Below the pieces are notes generated by a model. That model was given only the letters and a program-made list of their open reading frames with translations. It made no database searches and was not told the origin of the DNA. The position numbers were made by a program, and so were the translations under genes. Shown here in pieces: positions 17,443 through 26,521 of a stretch of DNA of 64,000 nucleotides. Each line of letters begins with the position of its first letter. Positions within the stretch are counted from its first letter, which is position 1. The stretch comes from Bacillus alkalisoli (lineage in GTDB: Bacteria > Bacillota > Bacilli > Bacillales > Bacillaceae_I): the NCBI RefSeq assembly GCF_002797415.1, contig NZ_KZ454944.1, positions 271,745-335,744 of the forward strand. Direction: 5' to 3'.

Positions 17443-17877
17443 ATGTCAGTTCATATTTTATTTGTTTGTACAGGAAACACATGTCGTAGCCCGATGGCGG
17501 AAGCGATTTTACATAGCAAGAGATTGCCTAATGTGGAAGTGAAGTCAGCTGGTGTTTATGCTGTAAACGGAGGAGATGCCTCAATTCACGCGAAAGTAGT
17601 ACTTCAAGAACAAGGCATCGCACACAATCATTCATCCTCACAACTTACAAAAGGACATACAGACTGGGCAACGTTTATTTTAACGATGACAGCAAGCCAT
17701 AAACAACTTATCTTAAGTCATTTCCCTGATGCGATAAACAAAACATATACATTAAAAGAGTTTGTTGGAGAAATTGGGGATGTGTCCGATCCGTTTGGTG
17801 GCAGTGTGGAAATGTACAGAAATACGTTTAACGAATTACAAAAGCTTATTGAATTAGCTTTACAGAAGTTGCCTTAG
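17443..17877 (+). CDS. ywlE: protein-arginine phosphatase YwlE
   Basis: Low-molecular-weight phosphatase-fold enzyme that removes phosphate from arginine residues placed by the McsB kinase, linking it to CtsR/Clp stress control. The 144 residues open with the P-loop [10 protein letters not shown]: nucleophile Cys, phosphate-binding Arg, and the Thr that is taken to give phospho-arginine specificity. The general-acid aspartate is in [17 protein letters not shown] precedes the ATG at 17443; an in-frame ATG at 17377 lacks such a site. Neighbours mntP and rpiB match B. subtilis, apart from the chemoreceptor gene between. Confidence 0.92.
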   Translation: MSVHILFVCTGNTCRSPMAEAILHSKRLPNVEVKSAGVYAVNGGDASIHAKVVLQEQGIAHNHSSSQLTKGHTDWATFILTMTASHKQLILSHFPDAINKTYTLKEFVGEIGDVSDPFGGSVEMYRNTFNELQKLIELALQKLP

Positions 17878-17890
17878 AGGGGGAGCCGGT

Positions 17891-19177
17891 ATGGAAGAGA
17901 GTACAAAGAGATTTACATTCGGTTTAAGATGGAAACTAGTAATGTTTACGACGATTCTAGCGTCGATAACGTATACTGTTTCGGGAGTTTTTATATACTT
18001 TTTAGCAGAGTATGTACCAGTTTCAGAAAATGTTTTCACTGTCATCACATTATTGTTAGGGATTTTTTGGTCTGGAGTGTTAGCGTTTTTTGCTGCAAGG
18101 TATATCACAAAGCCTTTACAGCAAATAAAAGAAGTTGCACAAAAAGCAGCAAATGGGGATCTATCAGAAGATGTTCCTGTGTCCAATTCGCGAGATGAAA
18201 TTGCGGAAGTTGGGGATGCATTCAATTTAATGCTGCATAACTTACGTGAAATGGTTCAGAACATCGAGAAAAACTTCCAAGAAACAAATGAAAAAGTAGT
18301 GCAAATTACGAGTGTTTCAACGCAAGCTTCGGAACAAGCGGAAGCAATAGCGGTAACGATTGAAGAGATTGCTAAAGGCGCTGAAAGTTCCGCAGCATCT
18401 GTTCAAGACACGGCAGAATCCGTTGAAAACGTCATTCGTATCGCAGACGAAGTGCATACGAAAGCAACTTCATCGGAGCAACTTTCTCAAGAAATGGTGA
18501 AAGACCTAAACGAAAGTAAGGAAGTCATTCATTCTTTAGTTTCAGGTATTCAAAAATTAGCCGATGACAATAAAGCGTCTCTGTCTGCTGTTGAACGTTT
18601 AGAAAAAAATGCCAAAGAAGTAGAAAATATTATTTCGTTAGTTGGCGATATCGCTGGCCAAACGAACCTATTAGCTTTGAACGCGTCGATTGAGGCAGCG
18701 CGTGCAGGTGAGCATGGTCGCGGATTTGCTGTTGTTGCGGAAGAAGTTCGTTCGCTTGCAGATGAAAGTGCAAAAGCAGTTCAAGGCATTTCAAAATTAA
18801 TCCAAAACATCCAAACAGAAGTGAAAAATGTCGTTACACAAATTTCTACGCAAGTGAAAACAGCTAACGCAGAAGCGGAAAAAGGCACTGCAACAAATGA
18901 AGTAATTGCCGAAATGACAGAATCGGTTCTCCAAGTGGCAGATTCGGTTAAACAAATTGCTGTGTTAGTGGATCAACAGATGGAAACAATAGGGATTACT
19001 TCTCGTCAATCGCAAGAAGTAGCGGCAATTGCCGAAGAAACTTCTGCTGGAGCGGAAGAAGTAACAGCTGCAACACATGAACAAGCAGCATTAATTGCGA
19101 ACGTTGAAGAAATTTCTCAAGAATTAGTGAAGCAAGCAAATAGTTTGAAAAAGAATATCTCGAAGTTCCGAGTGTAG
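17891..19177 (+). CDS. methyl-accepting chemotaxis protein without an external sensor domain
   Basis: Membrane chemoreceptor signalling to CheA/CheW. The 428 residues have TM1 (about 14-36), a loop of only ~10 residues, TM2 (about 47-68), a HAMP domain (about 68-125, [18 protein letters not shown]) and a long cytoplasmic coiled coil with the hairpin tip [20 protein letters not shown] near 255. With no extracytoplasmic ligand domain it probably senses through the membrane or an internal partner. GAGGGGGAG precedes the ATG, 13 bp after ywlE. It is not part of the B. subtilis order here. Confidence 0.93.
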   Translation: MEESTKRFTFGLRWKLVMFTTILASITYTVSGVFIYFLAEYVPVSENVFTVITLLLGIFWSGVLAFFAARYITKPLQQIKEVAQKAANGDLSEDVPVSNSRDEIAEVGDAFNLMLHNLREMVQNIEKNFQETNEKVVQITSVSTQASEQAEAIAVTIEEIAKGAESSAASVQDTAESVENVIRIADEVHTKATSSEQLSQEMVKDLNESKEVIHSLVSGIQKLADDNKASLSAVERLEKNAKEVENIISLVGDIAGQTNLLALNASIEAARAGEHGRGFAVVAEEVRSLADESAKAVQGISKLIQNIQTEVKNVVTQISTQVKTANAEAEKGTATNEVIAEMTESVLQVADSVKQIAVLVDQQMETIGITSRQSQEVAAIAEETSAGAEEVTAATHEQAALIANVEEISQELVKQANSLKKNISKFRV

Positions 19178-19193
19178 GGACTACCATTAACAG

Positions 19194-19222
19194 GCGGCGA
19201 ATAAACCTTTCGTCGCTTTTTT
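19194..19222 (+). terminator. intrinsic terminator of the chemoreceptor gene
   Basis: GCGGCGAA (19194-19201) pairs with TTCGTCGC (19209-19216) with one G-U pair, followed by six T. Confidence 0.8.
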
Positions 19223-19318
19223 CTGAAGAAAAAGTGGAAACTCTTATGGCGCCGTTGGATTTTTTTTCAACAGGGGGGTAAGATGAAAATAGATCATTTA
19301 GTAAAGGGGAATGTGAGA

Positions 19319-19759
19319 ATGAAAGTTGCGATTGCGTCCGATCATGGTGGGATTAATATTAGAGAAGAGATTAAAAGTTTACTTACAGAACTAAATATCG
19401 AGTTTGAAGATTTCGGTTGTGAATGTGAGACGTCGGTGGATTATCCGGATTATGCGCTTCCTGTGGCAGAAAAGGTTGCGAGTGGGGAATTTGATCGCGG
19501 AATCTTAATTTGTGGTACGGGAATTGGGATGAGTATTGCTGCGAATAAGGTAAAGGCGATTCGCTGTGCGCTTGTGCATGACATGTTTAGTGCAAAAGCA
19601 ACGCGCGAGCATAACGACAGCAACGTGTTAGCGATGGGTGAGCGTGTAATTGGCCCTGGCCTTGCACGAGAAATTGCAAAAATATGGCTTACCACCGAAT
19701 TCGAAGGCGGCCGTCACACAAACCGCGTAAACAAAATTCACCACATCGAACAACAATAG
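19319..19759 (+). CDS. rpiB: ribose-5-phosphate isomerase B
   Basis: Interconverts ribulose-5-phosphate and ribose-5-phosphate. The 146-residue LacA/RpiB fold begins MKVAIASDHGG, with the catalytic Cys in LICGTGIGMSIAANK and the conserved HDMFSAKATREHND and GGRH motifs. Two in-frame starts have ribosome sites: ATG 19283 after GGGGGGT and ATG 19319 after AAAGGGGA. The second aligns with B. subtilis YwlF and is used, but a 12-residue extension is possible. A GGTGCC palindrome with a 20-bp tail fills the gap to ywlG. Confidence 0.93.
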   Translation: MKVAIASDHGGINIREEIKSLLTELNIEFEDFGCECETSVDYPDYALPVAEKVASGEFDRGILICGTGIGMSIAANKVKAIRCALVHDMFSAKATREHNDSNVLAMGERVIGPGLAREIAKIWLTTEFEGGRHTNRVNKIHHIEQQ

Positions 19760-19790
19760 GTGCCAGGCACCACCCGAATTTTGTCGAATT
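19758..19790 (+). repeat. GGTGCC-type palindrome with Spo0A-box tail, copy 3
   Basis: AGGTGCCAGGCACC followed by ACCCGAATTTTGTCGAATTG. It overlaps the rpiB stop and lies inside the rpiB-ywlG unit. The tail contains TGTCGAA, the Spo0A-box consensus. The same palindrome plus tail, differing by one base, is at 57312-57349. Confidence 0.8.
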
Positions 19791-19807
19791 GGGAGGAGGG
19801 AACGCTG

Positions 19808-20344
19808 ATGCGAGAGTGGGTCGATGAGCTGAAACAAGCTCTAGCTGATTTACATGATCAAGCAAACCTGCAAAAAGGACAACTGCTAGTTATTGGTTGT
19901 AGTACGAGTGAAGTAATTGGCGAACGTATCGGAACGGCTGGAACGGATGACGTGGCCAAAATGATTTTTGATGTATTAGCGAAGTTTCGTGTGGAAACGG
20001 GTGTGGAACTTGCGTTTCAATGTTGCGAGCATTTGAATCGGGCGTTAGTTGTGGAGCGTTCGATTATGGTGGAAAAGGGATTCGAGCAAGTGACTGTTGT
20101 GCCAGTGCGTCAAGCTGGTGGGGCGATGGCGTCTTTCGCCTACCACCACCTAGAGGATGCGGTGATGGTCGAGCATATTCGGGCTGATGCTGGCATTGAC
20201 ATCGGTGATACGCTTATCGGCATGCATATTAAGCATGTGGCTGTTCCGGTGAGAAGCAAAATAAAGACAGTTGGCCACGCCCACGTAACGATGGCCAAAA
20301 CCCGACCGAAACTAATCGGTGGGGCAAGAGCGGTTTATGAATGA
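19808..20344 (+). CDS. ywlG: YwlG, UPF0340 / TIGR01440 family protein
   Basis: Conserved 178-residue Firmicutes protein of unknown function. The family blocks [34 protein letters not shown] and [19 protein letters not shown] are clear. No signal peptide or membrane helix is visible. The ATG at 19808 follows GGGAGGAGGG; the frame stays open upstream into the palindrome, but without a start that has a ribosome site. In B. subtilis it also lies between rpiB and glyA and is probably in one transcript with rpiB. I can infer no activity beyond the conserved Cys/His cluster. Confidence 0.9.
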   Translation: MREWVDELKQALADLHDQANLQKGQLLVIGCSTSEVIGERIGTAGTDDVAKMIFDVLAKFRVETGVELAFQCCEHLNRALVVERSIMVEKGFEQVTVVPVRQAGGAMASFAYHHLEDAVMVEHIRADAGIDIGDTLIGMHIKHVAVPVRSKIKTVGHAHVTMAKTRPKLIGGARAVYE

Positions 20345-20370
20345 GTAGCATGGAGATAACAAATCGCCAT

Positions 20371-20409
20371 AGAAAAACGCAGAGGGTGCAAAAACCCCTG
20401 CGTTTTTCT
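20371..20409. terminator. two-way terminator between ywlG and the PAS-STAS gene
   Basis: AGAAAAACGCAG and CTGCGTTTTTCT close a long stem over GGGT/ACCC, with T runs on both sides. It serves the convergent genes on either side. Confidence 0.85.
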
Positions 20410-20432
20410 AGTATTTTTTAATGACTTGTTCT

Positions 20433-21197
20433 TCAACTAACTTTATTATTTATCCCTAGAAAGTATAAGGCATCCTTAACAGTAGAAAAAGTAAGTAGGT
20501 TTTTTAAGTTAATGTCCTGTTTAACTGCTTCTAAAGCTAATTGAGGCCTTATCCCTGTTATAATACATTTTACTCCAAGTAAATTTAGTACACTGTTAAT
20601 TTTAAAAAGGGAGTCAATAACTAAATTATCAATTTTATAAATACCTGAACAATCTATAATCAAACGGCTAACCTTTTGCTCTTGAACATTAGCTGGTACT
20701 AAATCTACGAGTTGTTCTGCCCTATCGTGATTTATTTCTCCTAATAAAGGAAGAACAGCAATACCTTCTAAAAGGGGAACGATTTTGGACGCCAATTCGT
20801 TTATTTGTATATTCATTTCATCTTGTACTTTTTCTTGTTGTTTTCTCTCCGTGATGTCTCTTACATAAGTTTGGATGGCTTTTGTTTCCCCTATCTTAAT
20901 AGGGTGGCAATATAACTCAACATCAACTGGATTTCCATCCATTCTATATATAGTTTCCTCAATTACCTCTGCAGGTTTACTATAAGCTCCAGCTATTCTT
21001 TTTATAATTGCAGGTTTAGAGGTTTCTCTAAAGATATCTAAAGGACTGGCCCCAATTACCTCGTCCTTTGAACCACGGAAAAAAATTTCTGCTGCTTCAT
21101 TTATGTATATTATCTTCAGTTGCGAATGGACAATTAGTGGATCCAGTGCATATTCTATCACTTCTTTATAATTAATACCTTCAATATTATCGCTCAT
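20433..21197 (-). CDS. PAS-STAS regulator, RsbR-like
   Basis: A 254-residue cytosolic protein with an N-terminal PAS sensor (about 8-120, ending TYVRDITERKQQ) and a C-terminal STAS domain (about 140-250, LPLLGEINHDRAEQL...ITGIRP). This resembles RsbR co-antagonists of the SigB stressosome, though RsbR usually has a globin-like sensor. At the positions where RsbR carries its two regulatory threonines I read His (NHDRA, not DTERA) and Asn (KIDNLV, not VVDTMV), so normal RsbT control is unlikely. AAGGAG precedes the ATG on the - strand. No other stressosome gene is nearby. Confidence 0.82.
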   Translation of the reverse strand: MSDNIEGINYKEVIEYALDPLIVHSQLKIIYINEAAEIFFRGSKDEVIGASPLDIFRETSKPAIIKRIAGAYSKPAEVIEETIYRMDGNPVDVELYCHPIKIGETKAIQTYVRDITERKQQEKVQDEMNIQINELASKIVPLLEGIAVLPLLGEINHDRAEQLVDLVPANVQEQKVSRLIIDCSGIYKIDNLVIDSLFKINSVLNLLGVKCIITGIRPQLALEAVKQDINLKNLLTFSTVKDALYFLGINNKVS

Positions 21198-21494
21198 TTA
21201 TATTCACTCCTTGAATAAAGGGTAGTTTATTTTATCGTTATATACAAAGAGAAATTTTTCCATTTCCATATTCATTGGTTTTTAAAATTAAACTTCTTCA
21301 AAAAACCTGCACCGTTCGTATAAAACTAAAACTCCATTTTCCTCGCATTTAACAATTAACATTTGAAAATTGTTTTTACACATATATACGAGGGTGACCA
21401 ATAGCTATTGTCAACTATTTAATACACTTGTTATTTTTTCTTCCTATAAACGATATACGCAGCTAATTTGGCAGTTCATTTTTTTGAGATAAAG
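21198..21494. other. intergenic region between divergent genes
   Basis: About 300 bp between the divergent PAS-STAS and ECF sigma genes. It is AT-rich with runs of A and T. No promoter for the - strand gene could be called with confidence, and there is no repeat array. Confidence 0.4.
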
Positions 21495-21520
21495 TGTAAC
21501 ATTTTAATCATGCATTCGTT
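21495..21520 (+). promoter_or_regulatory. ECF-type promoter upstream of the sigma factor gene
   Basis: TGTAAC (21495-21500), 16 bp, CGTT (21517-21520), the pattern of B. subtilis SigX/SigM/SigW-class promoters. It lies directly before an ECF sigma gene, so autoregulation is likely. The transcript would start near 21527, which rules out the ATG at 21526 as the translation start. Confidence 0.7.
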
Positions 21521-21552
21521 TATATATGGAGAGACGCAGAGGGGGAGCCAGT

Positions 21553-22068
21553 TTGAACAAAAAGCGGAGGGAGAGCTTAGATGAATTATATCGTTTGTAT
21601 GCCGAGCAATTATATTATTATTTGCTGAAATTGTCTGGTTCTCCGACCGCTGCAGAGGACCTCGTCCAGGAAACGTTTGTCCGGGCGACGATTTCGCTTC
21701 ATCAAGCGGAAGGAACATCCGCAAGAGCATGGCTATATAAAGTTGCGCGAAACGTTTATTTAGATGAATGGCGGCGAAAGAAGCGGTGGAGTTGGGTGTC
21801 TTTTTTTCATGATACGCAAATGATTAGCCCGTATGGTATTCCAGATATGGAGATGGACCGAGTAGAAGACAATAAGATGTTAGCGGAATTACTATATAGA
21901 TTGCCAGAAAATTACCGATCAATTATTCATTTAAGAGAAATAGAAGAAATGAACTACGACGAGATTGCCGAGGCGTTAGACATGACAGAAGGCCAAGTGA
22001 AAGTAACATTGCATCGAGCGAGAAAAAAACTCCAGCAGCTTGGGGAGAATAGGAAAGGAGAATGGTAG
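21553..22068 (+). CDS. ECF-family RNA polymerase sigma factor
   Basis: A 171-residue extracytoplasmic-function sigma factor. Region 2 (about 10-75) contains the core-binding AAEDLVQETFVRA and the -10-reading ARAWLYKVARNVYLDEWRRKKRW; region 4 (about 115-165) has LPENYRSIIHLREIEEMNYDEIAEALDMTEGQVKVTLHRARKKL. An ATG at 21526 is in frame but has no ribosome site and sits at the predicted transcript start; TTG 21553 follows AGAGGGGGAG and is chosen. The anti-sigma gene follows after 1 bp. I cannot tie it to one named B. subtilis sigma factor. Confidence 0.92.
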   Translation: MNKKRRESLDELYRLYAEQLYYYLLKLSGSPTAAEDLVQETFVRATISLHQAEGTSARAWLYKVARNVYLDEWRRKKRWSWVSFFHDTQMISPYGIPDMEMDRVEDNKMLAELLYRLPENYRSIIHLREIEEMNYDEIAEALDMTEGQVKVTLHRARKKLQQLGENRKGEW

Positions 22069-22069
22069 A

Positions 22070-23092
22070 ATGACAGATTGGAATGAGGAGAAGGAGCGGA
22101 AAGTGTTGCGGAAGTACCGTTTCACATTAACAAAACGTATTGTCGGTATCATGATTTTAGTGTTTTTTGCTTATCAATTGGCTGTTGGAGGGTTAAAGTT
22201 GTTAGTTGACAAAGTGAACGATCCGCTTGAATACAGATATTATATTAATACAATGATGAGTATGACGGACCCGACTTTAAGAACAGACTTTGGTCGCTTT
22301 TACCACCAGTATGAAAGCGTGGATAATCGGTTTACGTATAGGTTGGAGTATCCGGTTTATCGTTTAGTTGGAGAAGAGGAAATGCCAGTAGGGACTGTTT
22401 ATTTGGAGAAAAAACTGTTCCAAAGGAAGCCAAATGTGGAAATTCGTCTTAACCAACAAGCGAAAGAAGAAACGTTTTTGTTTACGTATCCGGAGCATCC
22501 GCAAACAGGGGAGAAGCTAGACGGTGAAGATCATGAACGAAGATGGGAAGTGCTTGAGAAAGTGCACGAGGGGACAGTGGCTGATTTTGCTTTTTCGTTA
22601 GACCGCTTTATGGACATGGAAGATTTTCTTGGGATGTTAGAAGAGTATGATATTCATATTTTATGGATGCCGTTGCACGTGGGAGAAAAGGTTTATCATG
22701 AAATGAGTAGTGGTGGGCCAACTGGTATGAAAAGATTTGTTTATGGTGGCGGATTTGGTATTGGGGTTGTGGAAGAAGTGGTGAAAGTGACATATGAGCC
22801 TAGTATGAGGAGATGGCGCCATGATGCTTCAAATGCAGGCCTGGACGATAATGTCCAAGATTTATATTTAGAAAATTTAATGCGGGTTTATAACGAGAAT
22901 AAAGTTAGAATGCTTGGGAAGGAATATGTAGAAAGTCAATTATTAGAGTATCATGATTTTCTAGTGGAGAACGGTTTTCAAGTTTACGGTGCGGTTGTAA
23001 CTGGGCCTGTGAAAGAGTTGTTGAAGTTGCGTGAAATAGAAGGAATTACAACTGTACAGGTAGGGAAGATGACGTATTGGAACTGGCACTGA
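22070..23092 (+). CDS. membrane anti-sigma factor (Sigma_reg_N / Sigma_reg_C type)
   Basis: A 340-residue single-pass protein. A short charged cytoplasmic N-terminus (1-25, NEEKERKVLRKYRFTLTKR) is followed by a membrane helix (about 26-48) and a large external domain. The layout and the sequence around the helix resemble the sigma-factor-regulator N and C families of Bacillus anti-sigma factors. It would hold the upstream ECF sigma factor at the membrane until an envelope signal arrives. AAAGGAG lies inside the end of the sigma gene and the two are coupled. No terminator is evident; repeat arrays follow. Confidence 0.85.
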   Translation: MTDWNEEKERKVLRKYRFTLTKRIVGIMILVFFAYQLAVGGLKLLVDKVNDPLEYRYYINTMMSMTDPTLRTDFGRFYHQYESVDNRFTYRLEYPVYRLVGEEEMPVGTVYLEKKLFQRKPNVEIRLNQQAKEETFLFTYPEHPQTGEKLDGEDHERRWEVLEKVHEGTVADFAFSLDRFMDMEDFLGMLEEYDIHILWMPLHVGEKVYHEMSSGGPTGMKRFVYGGGFGIGVVEEVVKVTYEPSMRRWRHDASNAGLDDNVQDLYLENLMRVYNENKVRMLGKEYVESQLLEYHDFLVENGFQVYGAVVTGPVKELLKLREIEGITTVQVGKMTYWNWH

Positions 23093-23140
23093 TTTTTGGG
23101 GTGCTGGTTTTTTATTTTGTGGGGGGAATTGGGGAATTTT

Positions 23141-23236
23141 TGAGGTGTAGCATAAATCTGTTGTAGTGTAGCAAAAAAGTATAAAAATGAATAATGAAAA
23201 CGTTATGGTGTAGCAAAACTCATCAAAGTGCAACAA
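23141..23236. repeat. 21-bp phased array G (GTGTAGCA)
   Basis: GTGTAGCA starts at 23145, 23166 and 23208, with a variant GTGCAACA at 23228. Steps are 21, 42 and 20 bp. It is a small array with unrelated spacers, directly before array C1. Confidence 0.65.
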
Positions 23237-23299
23237 AAGTTCCTGCATTCACCAAACCACCCTGATTAGATACTGAGCCCCAGCCTTTAGGTTAAGAAT

Positions 23300-23790
23300 A
23301 AGCGGATTGATTCACAAAATATAGAAATTGAAACAAAAAGAAGAGAGATTGAAACAGAAATAGCCCAGATTGAAACACAACCACAGATAAGAAGTACAAG
23401 GCGTAAGGATTGAAACACAATATACAAAAATTGAAACACAAACAAAAAAGATTGAAACAGAAATAGCCCAGATTGAAACACAACCACAGATAAGAAGTAC
23501 AAGGCGTAAGGATTGAAACACAATATACAAAAATTGAAACACAAACAAAAAAGATTGAAACAGAAATAGCCCGAATTGAAACACAAAACCGTTTTAGACG
23601 TTAAGAATTGACGGATTGAAACAGAAAGTATAGAAATTGAAACACAAACAGTAGAGATTGAAACAAAAATAGGACGGATTGAAACACAAGAAAAAGGAAG
23701 AAGATAAGTTGATATTTTTTGGAACAGAAAGTATAGAAAATGAAACACAAACAATAAAGATTGAAACAGAAGTAGCCCAGATTGAAACAC
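23300..23790. repeat. 21-bp phased array C1 (ATTGAAAC)
   Basis: ATTGAAACA(C/G)A cores start at 23327, 23348, 23369, 23409, 23430, 23451, 23472, 23512, 23533, 23554, 23575, 23615, 23636, 23657, 23678, then near 23739, 23760 and 23781. Most steps are 21 bp and longer ones are 40 or 61. A 103-bp block is duplicated almost exactly (23348-23450 and 23451-23553). Several - strand frames are open through it because of the repeat, not because it codes. A sister array is at 53183. Confidence 0.92.
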
Positions 23791-24033
23791 AACCACTAAT
23801 AAGAATCTACATTTGCCCCAACATTCACCAAACCCTCCCCAATCTATTACAGACCACACGACCTAACAACGACCCACACCTCCCAAATCCCCCACACCCC
23901 AACCAAACCAACAAAGAAAACGCTACCAATATCCATTTTCCTTTCTCATTTCCACCCTAACGTGATAAAATAGGATGGATATGACTTGAAAAAGCCAATA
24001 AACATTTTTACATAGGTTAAAGGGGGACTCGAC
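23791..24033. other. G-poor intergenic stretch before glyA
   Basis: From 23810 to 23930 the + strand is nearly free of G and rich in CCAAC, CCC and ACC. No gene is seen. The remaining ~100 bp should hold the glyA promoter, but I cannot place a convincing -35/-10 pair or PurR box. Confidence 0.4.
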
Positions 24034-25275
24034 GTGAAATTAGCACAACAGGATCAACAAGTATTTGCATCCATTCAAGACGAATTAGGAAGACAACGTA
24101 CGAAAATCGAACTTATCGCTTCAGAAAACTTCGTAAGCCCAGCAGTAATGGAAGCTCAAGGTTCCGTACTTACAAACAAATATGCAGAAGGTTACCCAGG
24201 CCGTCGTTACTACGGTGGATGTGAGCATGTGGACGTAGTGGAAGACATCGCTCGTGACCGCGCAAAAGAAATTTTCGGCGCAGAACATGCGAACGTACAA
24301 CCACACTCTGGTGCACAAGCAAACATGGCTGTTTATTTCACTATTTTACAACCAGGTGACACAGTTTTAGGAATGAACTTATCCCACGGAGGCCACTTAA
24401 CACACGGTAGCCCAGTTAACTTCAGTGGAATTCAATATAACTTCGTAGAATACGGTGTGGACAAAGACTCACACACAATCAACTACGAAGATGTTTTAGA
24501 AAAAGCAAAAGAACATAAGCCAAAACTAATCGTTGCAGGTGCAAGTGCATACCCTCGTGCGATCGACTTCGCGAAATTCCGTGAAATTGCAGACGAAGTT
24601 GGCGCATACTTAATGGTAGACATGGCGCATATCGCTGGTTTAGTTGCTGCTGGATTGCACGAAAACCCAGTACCATACGCAGATTTTGTAACAACAACAA
24701 CACACAAAACATTACGTGGCCCACGTGGCGGGATGATTCTTTGTAAAGAAGAATGGGCGAAAAAGATCGACAAGTCAATTTTCCCTGGCATCCAAGGTGG
24801 TCCATTAATGCACGTAATCGCTGCAAAAGCAGTAGCATTCGGTGAAGTATTACAACCTGAATTCAAAACATACGCACAAAACGTAATCGACAACGCCAAA
24901 CGTCTGGCAGAAGCGTTAGAAAAAGAAGGCTTATCGATTGTTTCAGGCGGAACAGACAACCACCTTCTACTAGTAGACGTACGCGGCCTGAACATTACAG
25001 GTAAAATTGCTGAAAAAGTATTAGACGAAATCGGCATTACAGTAAACAAAAACACGATTCCATTCGACCCAGAAAGCCCATTCGTAACGAGCGGTGTCCG
25101 TATCGGTACAGCAGCAGTTACTAGTCGTGGCTTCGGTTTAGAAGATATGGACGAAATCGCGTCACTAATCGCTGCAACACTTAAAAACCACGAAAATGAA
25201 GAAAAGCTTGCAGAAATTGCTGAAAAAGTAGCTGCACTAACTTCAAAATTCGAATTATACAACCATTTAGTATAA
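24034..25275 (+). CDS. glyA: serine hydroxymethyltransferase
   Basis: PLP enzyme that converts serine and tetrahydrofolate to glycine and methylene-tetrahydrofolate, the main source of one-carbon units. The 413 residues have [11 protein letters not shown] at the N-terminus, the PLP lysine in [14 protein letters not shown] (about 229) and the [13 protein letters not shown] region. The start is GTG after AAAGGGGGA. Codon use shows few rare codons, typical of a highly expressed gene. It precedes upp as in B. subtilis and has its own terminator. Confidence 0.97.
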   Translation: MKLAQQDQQVFASIQDELGRQRTKIELIASENFVSPAVMEAQGSVLTNKYAEGYPGRRYYGGCEHVDVVEDIARDRAKEIFGAEHANVQPHSGAQANMAVYFTILQPGDTVLGMNLSHGGHLTHGSPVNFSGIQYNFVEYGVDKDSHTINYEDVLEKAKEHKPKLIVAGASAYPRAIDFAKFREIADEVGAYLMVDMAHIAGLVAAGLHENPVPYADFVTTTTHKTLRGPRGGMILCKEEWAKKIDKSIFPGIQGGPLMHVIAAKAVAFGEVLQPEFKTYAQNVIDNAKRLAEALEKEGLSIVSGGTDNHLLLVDVRGLNITGKIAEKVLDEIGITVNKNTIPFDPESPFVTSGVRIGTAAVTSRGFGLEDMDEIASLIAATLKNHENEEKLAEIAEKVAALTSKFELYNHLV

Positions 25276-25282
25276 CAATGAG

Positions 25283-25313
25283 TAGAGGTCTAACATCAGA
25301 CCTCTATTTTTTT
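25283..25313 (+). terminator. intrinsic terminator of glyA
   Basis: TAGAGGTCT (25283-25291) pairs with AGACCTCTA (25298-25306), then seven T. Confidence 0.92.
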
Positions 25314-25430
25314 CACCCTTCACCCTTGAACCTCACCACGAATTTCTGTAAAATCATTAGAAGTGTGTAAAAATAAGATAATACTAGTATGGTTTGTTGA
25401 TTTTGAGAAGTATTGATGAATAATTCCTTT

Positions 25431-25608
25431 GAAATTCGCTAAAATTTGCGAGACTCCTTGAAAATGCATCCGCATTTTCTGCGTGCGATGTTCCGCTGTC
25501 GAAGCATCCCTTGTCCTGCGGAAAAACGAGCCAGCCGAGACCCCGCAGGAACGAACGAGGAGGCTCGGTGGTTCGTCCGCGGAAAGCGAGCGGATTTTAG
25601 CGAATTTC
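25431..25608 (+). mobile_element. palindromic element H, copy 4 (variant core)
   Basis: Arms GAAATTCGCTAAAATTTGCG (25431-25450) and the matching 25590-25608 enclose GAGACTCC, a ~50-bp insertion with its own AAAATGC/GCATTTT hairpin, GAGACCCCGCAGG, GAGGAGGCTCGG and CGCGGAAAGCGAG. This copy lacks the TTTTTTCAC...GTGAAAA inner hairpin of the others. Again the arm sequence is private to this copy. It ends about 58 bp before the upp start. Confidence 0.75.
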
Positions 25609-25665
25609 AACAGTCAGTATTGTATATAAAATGAACAATTCCAATAATAAAGGAGCGTTTTTCGA

Positions 25666-26295
25666 ATGGCTAAAGTATACGTGTTTGATCATCCACTTAT
25701 CCAACATAAACTAACGTACATACGCGACAAAAGCACAGGAACAAAAGAATTCCGTGAATTAGTAGATGAAGTAGCAAGTTTAATGGCATTCGAGATAACT
25801 CGCGATCTTCCCCTGCAAGAAGTAGACGTAGAAACACCCGTAGCAACAGCAAAATCAAATATACTTGCAGGTAAAAAACTAGGAATCATCCCCATCCTAC
25901 GCGCAGGCCTAGGCATGGTAGACGGTATCCTAAAACTTATCCCAGCTGCAAAAGTTGGACACATCGGCTTATACCGTGACCCAGAAACACTTCAACCAGT
26001 AGAATACTACGCAAAACTTCCTTCTGATGTGGAAGAAAGAGACTTCATCGTAGTTGACCCTATGCTTGCAACTGGTGGTTCCGCTGTAGAAGCAATCAAC
26101 TCACTAAAAAAACGCGGCGCAAAAAGCATCAAATTCATGTGCTTAATCGCATCTCCTGAAGGAGTAGAAGTAGTAAAAGAAGCACACCCAGACGTAGACA
26201 TCTACATCGCTGCCCTTGATGAAAAGCTAAACGAAAAAGGCTACATCATTCCAGGCCTAGGCGACGCTGGCGACCGCCTATACGGCACAAAATAA
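25666..26295 (+). CDS. upp: uracil phosphoribosyltransferase
   Basis: Salvages uracil with PRPP to give UMP. The 209 residues have the type I phosphoribosyltransferase PRPP loop [12 protein letters not shown] near 127-138, the [15 protein letters not shown] flexible-loop region and the uracil-binding C-terminal [21 protein letters not shown] precedes the ATG. It follows glyA as in B. subtilis, but an H element lies between them. A terminator follows, so it is likely a single-gene unit. Confidence 0.96.
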   Translation: MAKVYVFDHPLIQHKLTYIRDKSTGTKEFRELVDEVASLMAFEITRDLPLQEVDVETPVATAKSNILAGKKLGIIPILRAGLGMVDGILKLIPAAKVGHIGLYRDPETLQPVEYYAKLPSDVEERDFIVVDPMLATGGSAVEAINSLKKRGAKSIKFMCLIASPEGVEVVKEAHPDVDIYIAALDEKLNEKGYIIPGLGDAGDRLYGTK

Positions 26296-26306
26296 ACGAT
26301 TAAAAT

Positions 26307-26346
26307 GCAGGACAAGCTCTAAACGCTTGCCTGCTTTTTCTTTTTT
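26307..26346 (+). terminator. intrinsic terminator of upp
   Basis: GCAGG-A-CAAGC (26307-26317) pairs with GCTTGCCTGC (26325-26334) with one bulged A, then T residues. Confidence 0.85.
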
Positions 26347-26521
26347 CTTGGAGAAAACGCATCCCCACATGCCCCCCTTCGAAAGAAACTGTCACTCTGC
26401 CTAATATACAGCTTCGTCCTAACTCGCCCTACCCAATCTCAAAAACCATTTCACCTAGTCACCCGGCCCTATACATAAATTCCCACCAAAAGTAAAACAT
26501 ACTAACAAAGAGGTGATGGGG

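Noticed and set aside
23300-23790. CRISPR array, because ATTGAAAC is the usual 3' end of many CRISPR repeats
   Set aside because: The repeat is only 8-11 bp with ~10-bp spacers at 21-bp steps, far from the ~30/35-bp CRISPR layout, the spacers resemble each other, and no cas gene is present.
23287-23859. 190-residue - strand frame rich in CFNL/FQS repeats
   Set aside because: It runs through array C1; 21 bp equals seven codons, so a frame without stops repeats itself. Other - strand frames are open there too and none has a ribosome site.
24483-25262. 259-residue - strand frame inside glyA
   Set aside because: It lies fully antisense to a clear serine hydroxymethyltransferase gene; such frames arise from its codon bias.
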